Shown here: piece after piece, positions 1 to 8,879 of the stretch
Layout: the number at the start of each line of letters is the position of its first letter
Position numbering within the stretch: position 1 is the first letter of the stretch
From: an uncultured Ruminiclostridium sp.
GTDB taxonomy: Bacteria; Bacillota; Clostridia; Oscillospirales; Ruminococcaceae
Reading direction: 5' to 3'
Length of the DNA stretch: 64,000 nucleotides
Assembly: GCA_910579265.1 (NCBI GenBank)
Contig: CAJTTE010000002.1
Location: forward strand, 163,542-227,541
The notes under the pieces: model-generated
The model's input: the letters and a program-made list of their open reading frames with translations, nothing else
The model's database searches: none
What the model was told of the DNA's origin: nothing
Program-made: the position numbers and the translations under genes

Positions 1-60
1 CTGTAATTCGCCCTTTTAGGGCGTGTGCAAACCACCACTTCAGTGGTGGTTTTGATAAAT
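1..60. repeat. Two adjacent hairpins, possible IS200/IS605-type end remnant
   Basis: Two inverted repeats sit side by side: a 5-bp stem at 9-23 (CGCCC, loop TTTTA, GGGCG) and a perfect 10-bp stem at 29-52 (AAACCACCAC, loop TTCA, GTGGTGGTTT). The second is followed by a short T run. A subterminal hairpin of this sort is found at the ends of IS200/IS605-family elements, and a simple terminator would also look like this. The element body, if any, would lie left of the window, so the choice cannot be made here. Confidence 0.4.
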
Positions 61-154
61 AAGCGATGAAGATACGCAGCTTCAGCTGTGATCAGAAATA
101 GAATTTCAAAAGTTTACACGTCATTTTATGCTTACTTATACTGATTCCAATTCA

Positions 155-309
155 GAGTGTGTTTACATAAAGCCCGCACACGCCTTTTCGTCAAATTTCA
201 CCGTGTATTTCATTAATTTTTTTCAACACACAAGTTTCTTCAAAAATTGTCTAATCCACGGTAAAATTATGCCCGGAAATACGTATATCGGTTTTATGTG
301 AACACACTT
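155..309. repeat. Repeat family D, copy 1 (MITE-like)
   Basis: An element of about 155 bp with imperfect terminal inverted repeats: the left end reads GTGTGTTTACATAAAGCC and the right end, reverse complemented, GTGTGTTCACATAAAACC. The interior matches the copy at 40996-41154 along its length (for example the CCCGTATGTCGG / ACGTATATCGG segment near the right end). It contains no credible gene. It abuts repeat A copy 1. Confidence 0.7.
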
Positions 310-513
310 TAGGGGCTATCTGAAAAGCCGCAAACTGCACGGTTTCTACTAACTGCCGGTGCGTAACCGGGGGGACGCTTTCCACATCAAAGAATTCCGA
401 TAGTCGGTCCAAAGGTACAACTACGAAATACCCTTGTTTTTTCCGCTTTTTACTTGGAACCGCCATGCTTTAGCGTAATTTTACAAATGTGCTTTGTTTT
501 CAGATGCGCACTA
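310..513. repeat. Repeat family A, copy 1 (MITE-like)
   Basis: An element of about 200 bp bounded by TA on each side, with imperfect terminal inverted repeats of the form TAGGGGCTATCTGAAAA. Family A recurs near 22.6, 27.5, 34.8, 46.5, 48.1 and 53.4 kb in both orientations. The interior of better copies holds a small inverted repeat around GTAGTTATCCC. A short minus-strand ORF that crosses from this element into repeat D is a chance fusion of two repeats. Nothing else is seen between 1 and 635. Confidence 0.75.
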
Positions 514-635
514 AAAAAAATCTAAAGACTTCGGAAAACGATTATAACCTAAGAATTAACCAAGACACTTTTTAAATTTTACTGTAGCTTTAGCTTAAAT
601 ATAGCAGTATGAGTGAACGTCTTTTTGCACAGGCG

Positions 636-664
636 TTGAAAAGAAAGAGTGGGTATAGTATAAT
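636..664 (+). promoter_or_regulatory. Sigma-A-type promoter for the DUF402 gene
   Basis: TTGAAA at 636-641, a 17-bp spacer and a consensus TATAAT at 659-664. It lies just upstream of the GGAGG of the DUF402 gene, leaving a very short leader. Confidence 0.7.
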
Positions 665-687
665 GTTGATAAAGGAGGTGGCATAGG

Positions 688-1326
688 TTGAAAAGAAAAC
701 GTCTTGACAGAGATTTAAAATGGGGTTTTCAATATTTTCCCTACTATCAGACGAGCTTGGAATGTGAAATCTATCATGGGGTGGCAAGCCTGATAATGCT
801 TACGGATGGAGAATATAGTTATTGGGACTTTCCAAAGGCAGGCAGAACAGCCGTATGCGGTAAAGGAATGGTCTGGCTTCAGTTGATCCCGGATGATACC
901 AGAAGGCTGGTTACAGCTATGTGTATTCCTAAAGAAAAGTGTGTTAAAGGAAGCTTGTATCCATACTCTGTTTCCGTGATATATGTAGATGTGGCAGAGA
1001 AATTTGAGTACGACCCGGACGGGGTAGCGACATATATTGACAAATACCTCGACGTAATGCTTACCCCTAAAGGAGATATAGTAATTGATGACCGTGATGA
1101 ATTGGAGGAGGCATTTAAAAACGGAGAGCTTACACAAGAACAGTATAATGACGCTTTAACAGAATGTAGTTTGATTATTGATCAGATGGGAACTGATATA
1201 GAGAAAACAGAAAAATGGTGCTGTGATATTTTGAGTATGATGTTTACGCAAATTTCAAACGGCTTAAAACCCATTGAAAATAAAATAAACCAGGACAAAA
1301 AAATCAGGAAGGAGCAATTCCTATGA
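688..1326 (+). CDS. DUF402 domain protein
   Basis: A 212-residue protein starting with TTG at 688, chosen because AAAGGAGG lies about 10 bases upstream and no better start follows. The central part (about residues 100-150) carries the DUF402 pattern: YIDKYLDVMLTP, an acidic GDIVIDDRDELEEA stretch, then GELTQEQY. Firmicute DUF402 proteins resemble FomD/Ntdp nucleoside phosphatases that use acidic residues to bind metal, so a phosphatase or hydrolase role is possible but not shown. The N-terminal 95 residues are the usual beta-rich half. The gene overlaps the next one by 4 bases (ATGA), so the two are probably translated together. The pairing with a nucleoside phosphorylase fits a nucleotide-related role. 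Confidence 0.8.
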   Translation: MKRKRLDRDLKWGFQYFPYYQTSLECEIYHGVASLIMLTDGEYSYWDFPKAGRTAVCGKGMVWLQLIPDDTRRLVTAMCIPKEKCVKGSLYPYSVSVIYVDVAEKFEYDPDGVATYIDKYLDVMLTPKGDIVIDDRDELEEAFKNGELTQEQYNDALTECSLIIDQMGTDIEKTEKWCCDILSMMFTQISNGLKPIENKINQDKKIRKEQFL

Positions 1327-2132
1327 TACTCGAAGAATTTGATCCCTCAAAAAATGCCGTAATAAATCCCGAAATGATAGTAAAAAAGATAGAGGACTTT
1401 CCCGATGTGACCGTTTCCTGTTTTTCACGTCACTTATTCACAAATCTGCTCGATTTCTTTAAACCCGAGCAAATCGGAGAATCCCACAGCGCGACGGGTG
1501 TTGTGCCGATATATAAGGTGGAATATAACGGCGAAGCCTTTGCGCTGTATCAGTCGTTTGTGGGGGAGCCTGCCTGTGCGGGACTGTACGAGGATATTAT
1601 CGCAATGGGAAGCAGGTGTCTTATACTTTTGGGAAACTGCGGAGTTCTTGATAAAAGCATAGAGGACTGCGGCATTATAATCCCCACCGAAGCGATAAGA
1701 GATGAAGGGCTTAGCTATCACTATGCTCCCGCAAGCGATACCATTAAAGTTAACATAAGATACCGTGATCTGTTCAAGGAGGTCTTGGCGGAATTTAACT
1801 ATACTTACGTTGAAGGAATCACGTGGACAAACGACGCCTGCTACAGAGAAACACGCGATAAGGTTAATAAAAGAAAGGAGCAGGGCGCGATCTGCGTTGA
1901 AATGGAGTGCGCGGGAATGCAGGCTTTGTGCGATTTCAGAAACACGGATTTTTTTCAGTTCTTTTATGCGGGAGACAATCTGGACCATTCCGAGTGGCAG
2001 CCCCGAAGTATTTCAGGTCAAGTAAGGCTTGATGATAAAAGCAAGATAGCTTTGCTGGCATTTGAGCTTGGGATCAAAATAAAGCGTTATTTAAAGAAGA
2101 GCAATCAAGCACATAACAGCGACGGCCATTAA
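1323..2132 (+). CDS. Nucleoside phosphorylase family protein
   Basis: A 269-residue protein of the PNP/UDP phosphorylase superfamily, which cleaves nucleosides with phosphate to give the base and ribose-1-phosphate. Visible family features are the phosphate-site strand LILLGNCGVLD (about residues 100-110), the segment around TNDACYRETRDK, and the substrate-binding ICVEMECAGMQAL (about 189-201), where the Met-Glu pair contacts ribose. The start at 1323 overlaps the end of the DUF402 gene, giving translational coupling. The exact base specificity (uridine or purine) cannot be read from the sequence. The 3' end touches a gene remnant on the opposite strand. Confidence 0.82.
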   Translation: MILEEFDPSKNAVINPEMIVKKIEDFPDVTVSCFSRHLFTNLLDFFKPEQIGESHSATGVVPIYKVEYNGEAFALYQSFVGEPACAGLYEDIIAMGSRCLILLGNCGVLDKSIEDCGIIIPTEAIRDEGLSYHYAPASDTIKVNIRYRDLFKEVLAEFNYTYVEGITWTNDACYRETRDKVNKRKEQGAICVEMECAGMQALCDFRNTDFFQFFYAGDNLDHSEWQPRSISGQVRLDDKSKIALLAFELGIKIKRYLKKSNQAHNSDGH

Positions 2133-2361
2133 AAATTTCCTAATGCCCAATGAAATGCCTTCATTCTAAACGGATCGGGTACAACCGAATATATTTGGGC
2201 ACGCTTTATGTCAAACAGGATATGTGCGGTATTGCCGACAGCCGGATCATGGAAAAGCATATTGCCGTCAATTGCTTTTCCGTACTGCTTTTTATTATGG
2301 CCGAATCCGAAATAAACGGCATCGAGGGCCATGCCATGAGATTTATGCCCGATAACATTTA
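2129..2361 (-). pseudogene. 3' remnant of an unidentified gene cut by repeat B copy 1
   Basis: A minus-strand reading frame of about 77 codons ends with TAA at 2129 and is open all the way to the TTAA edge of repeat B copy 1 at 2359. It reads like real protein (segments AVYFGFGHNKKQYGKAIDG and AHILFDIKRAQIYSVV) but has no start with a ribosome binding site. I infer the C-terminal end of a gene whose 5' part was displaced by the repeat insertion or lost. I do not recognise the family. Confidence 0.45.
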
Positions 2362-2536
2362 AGGAAATAGCATAATGACCGTCTGACGGCTTTGCGTGCG
2401 GCTTGCTTGCATATTTTTTGTCATCTTACACAAATTCTCCTTGAAATACGTCAGTATTCCTGCGTGGAATTTATGCAAGCTGACGAAAAATCTGACTGCG
2501 CAATTCATACGCAATCATTGTGCGGTGTTGCCTTAA
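2359..2536. repeat. Repeat family B, copy 1 (MITE-like)
   Basis: An element of about 178 bp flanked by TTAA at each end. The best copies (34.6 and 41.3 kb) show near-perfect terminal inverted repeats, TTAAGGCAATACCGCACAAT and its complement. Here the left end has decayed (AAGGAAATAGCATAATGACC), while the right end is intact (ATCATTGTGCGGTGTTGCC). An internal hairpin surrounds ACGTCAGTATTCC, with GTCAGC arms. No coding content. Confidence 0.78.
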
Positions 2537-2778
2537 ATAAAATCTGATTCTAACCGCTTTTTATAAAAGCCTGAAGCTTAAACAATATAAAGTGAGCGTT
2601 TAATTTCCGGCATGGATACAGGCAAAGGCGAGCCTTACGGAAAACGGAAATAAGGCAGACATCAGTAAAAACGGTTTTGTACCATAAAGCTCGAGCGTTT
2701 TGAAGCAAGGGCGGTATAGATCGGAAAAATTGAGGATATGCACAAATAATTTTATTTAGGGCAATTTAAAAAAAGGTA
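2537..2778. other. Gene-free stretch upstream of the aminotransferase
   Basis: About 240 bases between repeat B copy 1 and the aminotransferase promoter. I see no ORF with a ribosome binding site, no terminator and no repeat shared with the rest of the window. Confidence 0.5.
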
Positions 2779-2807
2779 TTGAAAAATTTAACGTATTGTG
2801 ATACAAT
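2779..2807 (+). promoter_or_regulatory. Promoter for the aminotransferase gene
   Basis: TTGAAA at 2779-2784, a 17-bp spacer and TACAAT at 2802-2807, about 50 bases upstream of the ATG at 2857. Confidence 0.6.
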
Positions 2808-2856
2808 AATATGGATTTTTAAAAGATTATAAAACGGGGAAGGAAGGTTGTAGATC

Positions 2857-4038
2857 ATGAATGCTTTTTCATACAGAATTTCGGGGGTACAGCCTTCGGC
2901 TATCAGAGAAATACTCAAGTCTACGGCCGATCCGGGGGTAATAAGCTTTGCTGCGGGTAATCCTGCTCCGGAAGCTTTCCCTGTCGACGAAATACGCCGC
3001 ATAAGCGATGATATTTTCAGGGAAGAGCCTATCTCAGCTTTGCAGTATTCAATTACGGAAGGGTATCCAAAGCTTCGTCAATGGCTTAAAAAGGATATGG
3101 CGGATAAGGGAAATTTCGGAGAAAACGAAGATGAGCTTATAATCACAAGCGGTGCGCAGCAAGCCATCGAAACCTGCGCAAAGATCTTTTGCAATGAAGG
3201 AGAAACTATTATTTGTGAAAAGAACTCTTTCATAGGTTCGCTGAACGCATTTCGTTCGTATAACGCAAAGCTCGTTGGTGTGGAAACGGATAATGACGGA
3301 ATGATTCCGGAAAAGCTTGAGGAAGCCTTAAAAGAGAATCCCCGCACCGCTTTTATTTATGTAATACCTAATTTTCAGAATCCTACGGGAATCACGACCT
3401 CCCTTGAACGGCGCAAGGCTATTCTTGAGCTGGCATATAAATACAATGTGCTTATAGTGGAGGATAATCCTTACGGTGACCTCAGGTTTGTCGGAATTGA
3501 CGTGCCTACCATCAAATCCTTGGATAAGAAGGGTCACGTTATTTACGCCGGAAGCTTTTCAAAGGTGCTTTCTCCGGGTCTCAGAGTAGGATATATGATA
3601 GCGACAAAGATGATTATAAGCAAGGCTACGGTCGCGCTTCAGACCTCTACGGTCCATACGAATATATGGGCTCAGATGGTAGCTTACCGTTTCGTTACGG
3701 GAGTAAATTTTGAGGAACATCTGGAAAGATTAAGGGAAATATATAAAAACAAGTGCAGCCTTATGTTAAATAGTCTTAAATTCAGTATGCCCAGATCAAT
3801 CAGTTTTACTGAGCCCGAGGGAGGACTCTTTATCTGGGGAACCCTTCCGCTCGGAGATATGCAGGCTTTTTGCAGAGCAGCAGCCGCTGAAAAGGTGGCG
3901 GTAGTACCCGGAAACGCATTTTTAGTTGACGAAAGACAGCCGTGCTTAAGTTTCAGAATGAATTATTCCACGCCTACCGATGATCAGATCGAGAAGGGCG
4001 TTGAAATACTTTCCAAAGTTGCACGGACAATGTATTAA
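2857..4038 (+). CDS. PLP-dependent class I/II aminotransferase
   Basis: A 393-residue fold-type I aminotransferase of the kind often annotated as 2-aminoadipate transaminase or MocR-like aminotransferase without the DNA-binding domain. Visible features are the N-terminal ISFAAGNPAPEAFP, the cofactor-stacking region ITSGAQQAIE, the NPTG motif (IPNFQNPTGIT), the Asp/Tyr cofactor contacts in VEDNPYGDLRF, and the Schiff-base lysine in GSFSKVLSPGLRVGY. An Arg that would bind the substrate carboxylate is in LSFRMNYS near the end. GGGAAGGAAGG precedes the ATG. It has its own promoter and a hairpin downstream, so it is probably monocistronic. The amino-acid substrate is unknown. Confidence 0.88.
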   Translation: MNAFSYRISGVQPSAIREILKSTADPGVISFAAGNPAPEAFPVDEIRRISDDIFREEPISALQYSITEGYPKLRQWLKKDMADKGNFGENEDELIITSGAQQAIETCAKIFCNEGETIICEKNSFIGSLNAFRSYNAKLVGVETDNDGMIPEKLEEALKENPRTAFIYVIPNFQNPTGITTSLERRKAILELAYKYNVLIVEDNPYGDLRFVGIDVPTIKSLDKKGHVIYAGSFSKVLSPGLRVGYMIATKMIISKATVALQTSTVHTNIWAQMVAYRFVTGVNFEEHLERLREIYKNKCSLMLNSLKFSMPRSISFTEPEGGLFIWGTLPLGDMQAFCRAAAAEKVAVVPGNAFLVDERQPCLSFRMNYSTPTDDQIEKGVEILSKVARTMY

Positions 4039-4049
4039 ACCAAAAACCT

Positions 4050-4080
4050 GTTTTTCAGAAGGCGAAAAACACGTATTTTT
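4050..4080 (+). terminator. Probable terminator after the aminotransferase
   Basis: A 7-bp stem GTTTTTC (4050-4056) / GAAAAAC (4064-4070) with a 7-base loop, followed by a T-rich run, 12 bases after the stop codon. The stem is A/T rich, so strength is uncertain. Confidence 0.45.
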
Positions 4081-4708
4081 ACCACTTTTTTATTGCTTTT
4101 AATCATTCTTCGAAATCACTTTTGTCAAAAAAATAGCGTTTCATTCTTTGAATTTTTTCTTTCAGACGAAAGCTTTATTTATTAATACGAATCCGGTGTA
4201 AACCTTTTTTGGTTTACAGCTTTGGATAAACCGAAAAAATGGTTCAATGTAGAAATATAATTATAAATATTCATATTGATAAGTTGTGGAGCAAAGTCAG
4301 AGGAACATAGAAGTATTATCGGCAATTATGCAAAAAAAGGCTATCGCAATGTAGGGTAATTCCTACAAATATTAACAATCACGGAAAGATATTTGTTATG
4401 GACTTTTGAGGTCACGGCTGTGCTGATCGGGGATTTTTTATACGGGTCTTATCAAAACGAGGTTCGGTGATGTTACGGAAAAGCAACGGAAAAAACTGTT
4501 GAATATTAATTTTAGCTTTACAGTTTATTTGATCGGAATAAAGCACATGATGTATGTTAGAAAATGAGCGATGTGCATAATATGCATTATAAAGAATCAT
4601 TTTTTTGATAATAATACGGAAGCGAGAACGGAAAATGTAATTTTTTTGCAGTTATCGGACGGCGCCGTTACCGCCGTCATCAATATATTGAGGAAAGGAA
4701 CATAAATA
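4081..4708. other. AT-rich gene-free stretch upstream of trpS
   Basis: About 630 bases with no supported ORF. It holds an 8-bp hairpin at 4197-4218 (TGTAAACC, six T, GGTTTACA) and a GC-rich hairpin close to trpS (GACGGC / GCCGTC near 4659-4678). I looked for a tryptophan T-box, but the conserved T-box core is not present. Confidence 0.5.
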
Positions 4709-5710
4709 ATGGAGGAAAACAAGAAAAAGCGTATATTCAGCGGGATACAGCCCACAAATACCCCACATCTGGGCAATTACTTCGGCGCGCTTCGCAATTG
4801 GTACAAATTACAGGATGATTACGAATGCGTTTACAGTATTGTGGATCTTCACTCAATTACCGTAAGACAGGACCCCGCCAAGCTGCGCCGTCAGATCTCG
4901 GAAAGCTATGCGCTTTTGCTTGCAATGGGAATAGATCCAGAAAAGTCCGTTGTTTTTGTTCAGGGGCATAATCCCGCTCATGCTCAGTTGAGCTGGATAC
5001 TGTCTTGTTATACTCAGTTCGGCGAGTTAAGCCGTATGACTCAGTTTAAGGATAAGTCTCAGAAGCATGCCGATAATATCAATGCGGGTCTTTTTACCTA
5101 TCCCGTTCTTATGGCGGCGGATATTCTCCTTTACCAAGCGGAGCTTGTGCCTGTGGGAATAGACCAGAAGCAGCATGTTGAGCTTACCAGAAACATTGCC
5201 GAGAGATTCAACAATTTGTACGGCGAAACATTTACAATGCCCGAGCCTTATATCGTAAAGTCGGTTCAGAAAATAATGTCTCTTGCCGATCCCAATAAGA
5301 AAATGTCAAAGTCGGACGAGAATCCGAACGCTATAGTTACCGTTTTAGATGACCGTGACACTATAATGCGTAAATTCAAGCGTGCGGTGACCGACAGCGG
5401 ATGCGAGGTCAAAAGAGGCGAGGGTAAGGAAGGTATCGAAAATCTGATGTCAATTTACGGTGCGGTTACCGAAAAGACATTTGATGAGATCGAAAAGGAA
5501 TTTGAGGGAAAAGGCTACGGAGATTTCAAGACAGCCGTCGGAGAAGCGGTTGCCGATTCGCTTTTGCCTATGCAGGAGAATTTTAAAAGGATAATTTCCG
5601 ATAAGGGTTATCTTGAAAAGTGTATGAAGGACGGGGCCGGTAAGGCTTTTGCCGCTTCACGGAAAACACTGCAGAAGGTAAACAGAAAAGTAGGCTTTAT
5701 AAATCTTTAA
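4709..5710 (+). CDS. trpS: Tryptophanyl-tRNA synthetase
   Basis: A 333-residue class I aminoacyl-tRNA synthetase that charges tRNA-Trp in the cytoplasm. The ATP-binding HIGH-type motif is TPHLGNY (about residues 18-24), after the family start IFSGIQPT. The KMSKS loop is intact as KKMSKSDEN (about 196-204). Tryptophan-pocket segments such as GLFTYPVLMAADILLY and VGIDQKQHVELTR are typical. Length matches the bacterial family (about 330). GAGGAAAGGAAC precedes the ATG. The gene stands alone on this strand with a long upstream region, and no T-box was found. Confidence 0.96.
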   Translation: MEENKKKRIFSGIQPTNTPHLGNYFGALRNWYKLQDDYECVYSIVDLHSITVRQDPAKLRRQISESYALLLAMGIDPEKSVVFVQGHNPAHAQLSWILSCYTQFGELSRMTQFKDKSQKHADNINAGLFTYPVLMAADILLYQAELVPVGIDQKQHVELTRNIAERFNNLYGETFTMPEPYIVKSVQKIMSLADPNKKMSKSDENPNAIVTVLDDRDTIMRKFKRAVTDSGCEVKRGEGKEGIENLMSIYGAVTEKTFDEIEKEFEGKGYGDFKTAVGEAVADSLLPMQENFKRIISDKGYLEKCMKDGAGKAFAASRKTLQKVNRKVGFINL

Positions 5711-5788
5711 AAATCAGGACAGACATTTTTGCCGCAGGCATAAAATCCACGTCCGGGCGAAATCGGTTTTAAAGACTTGTTAAAGCTG

Positions 5789-5825
5789 TCTTATACTGAT
5801 CCATTTTAAAACGGGATCGGTCTTA
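5789..5825. repeat. Short inverted repeat related to family C ends
   Basis: A palindromic segment with CTGATCC on one side and GGATCGGT on the other, resembling the two ends of family C joined with the interior missing. It may be a deletion derivative of a C element. Confidence 0.35.
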
Positions 5826-5957
5826 AGCGAAAATCTTCGGGCATGGCCGCGAATTTCTGCGGCTGTGCTTTTTTATGTTATCCGGAAAAGGAAGGCGCTC
5901 CGGGAGCCGTGCTCCGGGTTGCTCCGGATCTTATTCCGGCGGAGGAAATTATTACAG

Positions 5958-8228
5958 ATGAAATATTTTGACACATTGACTGCGGGAGCAGAGGAGGCGT
6001 TGGTAAACCGCGGGGCGGATACCGGCAGGCTTTTATACTGTCTTAAGTGCGATATGGACGGCGAGGGCCTTTATTATGATACATACGTTACTTTTGACAG
6101 CGATAATTTGTACGTCGTAAGCGGCTACGACCGTATGATACAGGACAGGAAAAGGTATCATACCGAATTCGAATTCAAAGAATACAAGGAATATAAGCTT
6201 TCGGAGCTTAAGGAGCTGTATGTGGACCGTTACCGCCACACCTGCCGGCTTATGGGAAAATTCGGAGAGAACGGGGAAAAAATCTGTATCAGCCGTTTTT
6301 CGTTAGGTTTTTCGGAAAAGACCGAGCAGTTCTGCCGCCGCTATAATATGACTGTCAAGGGGGAGGAGATAGACGACACTCCTTTGGCCGAGAACAGCCC
6401 CTACTGTCCAAAATGCGGACAGAAGTATCCCGATCCAAACAGAAAATTCTGCCCTTACTGCGTTAAAAGATCGTCTATTTTCAAGAGACTTCTTGGACTG
6501 TTCGGAGAGTACAGGTTTCAGGTCATTTCGGTGTTTACATTAATGGTATTGTCCGCGCTTCTCGGTGTAATATCGCCTTATTTCGGTACGGCGTTTCTTT
6601 ATGACCGGGTCCTGGATGCAGCTGGAGAGTTTTACGGGCAGATACTGTTCGCAATTCTTATGATGGCGGGCTTCAGGCTTATTTCGGAGCTTTTTCAGCT
6701 TGTTTACGGCATTGTGTTTACACATGCCAACTGTAAGGTAATGCATAGTCTCAGAACTAAGATATTCAGGGCTATGGAAAATTTATCGCTGCCCTTCTTT
6801 ACTTCAAAGCAGACAGGATCTCTCATGACCCGTGTTGACAGGGACGCGGGAGAGGTCAGCGAATTTTTCGCAAATGTTATTCCGGGCGGCATTATGAGCA
6901 TTATAAAGCTTTTGTCAATCGTTATTCTCATGTTTATTATGTCTCCCATGCTGGCTGTTTTCGTTCTGGCAATGACGGTATTTCTTGTAATCAGCGAGCT
7001 GTTTTTCATGAAGGGACAGAGAAGATACTGGAGAAGTATAAATCTCGCGGTAAGAAGCATGAACTCCAATATCCATGATTCGGTAAACGGACACCGTGTT
7101 ATCAAAGCCTTCGCAAGGGAAGAGCAGGAGACGGGACGCTTCAGAAAGAACGTGAACAGAGTGCGCGACGCCGAGGTGGCGGCACGTATAAGGGGCTCAA
7201 ATTTCGAATTTATGCAAAACGCAATGTTCACTATAGGCGGAGCTATGCTGACGGTTTTCGGATACTATCTTGTAGTCAGGCAGCAGATCGGACTGGGAGA
7301 GCTCGTACTTCTCACAAGCTATTTCGGAATGATGGCCGATCCGGTTTATTTTCTCGTATGGGCAGGAGACGATCTGTCCCGTTGCCTTGATGCCGCTTCG
7401 CGCGTTTTTGAGATAATAGACAGCGTTCCTACCGTAAAGCCGCCGCAAAATCCCGCGGTTATTTCTCCGGAGGGACTAAAGGGCGATATAGAGCTTAAAA
7501 ATATAAGCTTTGAGTACGAGGCCGGAATACCCGTTTTAAAGGATATCAGTATGAATATCAAGGCGGGACAGTTTTACGGAATAGTAGGTAAAACGGGCGC
7601 GGGTAAATCCACGCTTATCAATCTTATATCGAGACTTTTTGACCCGACCAACGGTTCGATAACCATAGACGGGATAAGCGTAAGGGATATGGCTTTTTCC
7701 GACTTGAGGAGAAATATAGGCATTGTTTCTCAGGAAACTTATATTTTTATGGGAACCGTGGCGGACAATATAAGGTATGCACGCCCGGAAGCCACTATGG
7801 AGGAGATCGTGGAGGCGGCAAAGAATGCCAATGCTCACGACTTTATACTGAAGCTTCCCGAAGGATACGACACCGTTATAGGAAGCGGCGGAGCGGATCT
7901 GTCAGGCGGCGAGAGACAGCGCATTTCCATTGCCCGCGCATTGATACAAAAGCCGAATATTCTTATACTCGATGAAGCCACGGCGTCTATGGACACACGT
8001 ACCGAAAGGAAGATTCAAAATGCCATAGATAATCTTAAGAAGGGAAGGACCGTTATCGCCATAGCCCATCGTCTTTCCACGCTTCGCGAGGCGGATGTGC
8101 TTTGCGTCATCGAAAACGGAGAGGTTAAGGAAACAGGTACTCATGATGAGCTTATACGCGCCAAGGGCAAGTATTTCGAGCTGTACAGACTTCAATCGGA
8201 GGCTCTTAAAACGATTTCAACGGACTGA
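5958..8228 (+). CDS. ABC exporter with N-terminal domain and zinc ribbon (first of pair)
   Basis: A 756-residue type IV (exporter) ABC half-transporter. I chose ATG 5958 because GGCGGAGG lies just upstream; longer in-frame starts lack a site. Layout: a soluble N-terminal domain of about 145 residues, a zinc ribbon with two CPxC pairs (CPKCGQ and CPYC, about 150-168), a membrane domain of about six helices (180-470), then the nucleotide-binding domain with Walker A GKTGAGKST (about 542), signature LSGGERQR (about 646), Walker B ILILDEA (about 669) and switch His in IAHRLST. All ATPase residues are intact. The N-terminal domain plus zinc ribbon is not part of ordinary exporters but recurs in the second transporter. 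The two probably form a heterodimer; the substrate is unknown. Confidence 0.88.
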   Translation: MKYFDTLTAGAEEALVNRGADTGRLLYCLKCDMDGEGLYYDTYVTFDSDNLYVVSGYDRMIQDRKRYHTEFEFKEYKEYKLSELKELYVDRYRHTCRLMGKFGENGEKICISRFSLGFSEKTEQFCRRYNMTVKGEEIDDTPLAENSPYCPKCGQKYPDPNRKFCPYCVKRSSIFKRLLGLFGEYRFQVISVFTLMVLSALLGVISPYFGTAFLYDRVLDAAGEFYGQILFAILMMAGFRLISELFQLVYGIVFTHANCKVMHSLRTKIFRAMENLSLPFFTSKQTGSLMTRVDRDAGEVSEFFANVIPGGIMSIIKLLSIVILMFIMSPMLAVFVLAMTVFLVISELFFMKGQRRYWRSINLAVRSMNSNIHDSVNGHRVIKAFAREEQETGRFRKNVNRVRDAEVAARIRGSNFEFMQNAMFTIGGAMLTVFGYYLVVRQQIGLGELVLLTSYFGMMADPVYFLVWAGDDLSRCLDAASRVFEIIDSVPTVKPPQNPAVISPEGLKGDIELKNISFEYEAGIPVLKDISMNIKAGQFYGIVGKTGAGKSTLINLISRLFDPTNGSITIDGISVRDMAFSDLRRNIGIVSQETYIFMGTVADNIRYARPEATMEEIVEAAKNANAHDFILKLPEGYDTVIGSGGADLSGGERQRISIARALIQKPNILILDEATASMDTRTERKIQNAIDNLKKGRTVIAIAHRLSTLREADVLCVIENGEVKETGTHDELIRAKGKYFELYRLQSEALKTISTD

Positions 8229-8329
8229 CGTTCACGTTTCGAAATGAATCGTAGGTATGAAAAACAAACCGTTTCCGCTATATCGGAAGCATAAAGCAGT
8301 CTCTCATTATGAAAGGATGATAATTAAGT

Positions 8330-8863
8330 ATGAACGAATATAAAGCTGATGATTTTGCAATCGATACACTGCGTATTCTTGATGTGAGCAAGCTTCATTT
8401 TACAAGAAGAAACAGCGGATATCTGTATCTTGACTACGACGGCAAGGAGTATGCGGAAATAAGTCTTACACGTCTTCAGCCCTTTTACTGTCTTGATACT
8501 TATATCAGCGTCGCGTTTCGAAACGACGAGGAGGAGTGGATCGAGATAGGTGTTATAAAGGATCTCAAGGATATGGATGAGGAACAGAGAACCCTATGTA
8601 CCCAGTATCTGGACTTCCGTTATTATATTCCGCTTATAACAAAGGTTTATTCAATCCGCGACAACCGTATGGGGTATCTGTTCGTAGATGCGCAAACCAC
8701 GGCGGGAAGAAAGAAAATCGCCGTTAACGACTGGTGGACCAATTTTCGCATCAACTCAAGCGGGATACTTACCGTCACCGATTCGGACGGAAATAAGTAT
8801 CAGATCCCGGATCTGGAAAAAATCGACAGAAAAAGCTATCGCAAATTAGAGCTGTTTGTTTAA
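8330..8863 (+). CDS. DUF1854 family protein between two ABC transporters
   Basis: A 177-residue soluble protein with the DUF1854 pattern: an N-terminal IDTLRILD / LHFTRRNSGYLYL part, then EWIEIGVIKDLKDMDEEQR, a RYYIPLITKVYSIRDNRMGY segment, and DWWTNFRINSSGILTVTDSDGNKYQIPDL near the end (segments separated here). DUF1854 genes are known to sit with paired ABC exporters; in proteobacteria such sets have been annotated as cyanophycin-associated, but no cyanophycin gene is present in this window. AAAGGATGATAATT precedes the ATG. There are about 100 bases after the first transporter and 16 before the second, so the three form one operon. A role as accessory or regulator of the transporter is inference. 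Confidence 0.85.
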   Translation: MNEYKADDFAIDTLRILDVSKLHFTRRNSGYLYLDYDGKEYAEISLTRLQPFYCLDTYISVAFRNDEEEWIEIGVIKDLKDMDEEQRTLCTQYLDFRYYIPLITKVYSIRDNRMGYLFVDAQTTAGRKKIAVNDWWTNFRINSSGILTVTDSDGNKYQIPDLEKIDRKSYRKLELFV

Positions 8864-8879
8864 ATTAAAAGAGGTATTT

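Noticed and set aside
251..466. Minus-strand ORF of 71 codons
   Set aside because: It crosses from repeat A copy 1 into repeat D copy 1; the frame is a chance product of two non-coding repeats, with no ribosome binding site.
4081..4708. Possible tryptophan T-box upstream of trpS
   Set aside because: The T-box core and a terminator/antiterminator pair are not visible; only two small hairpins are present.
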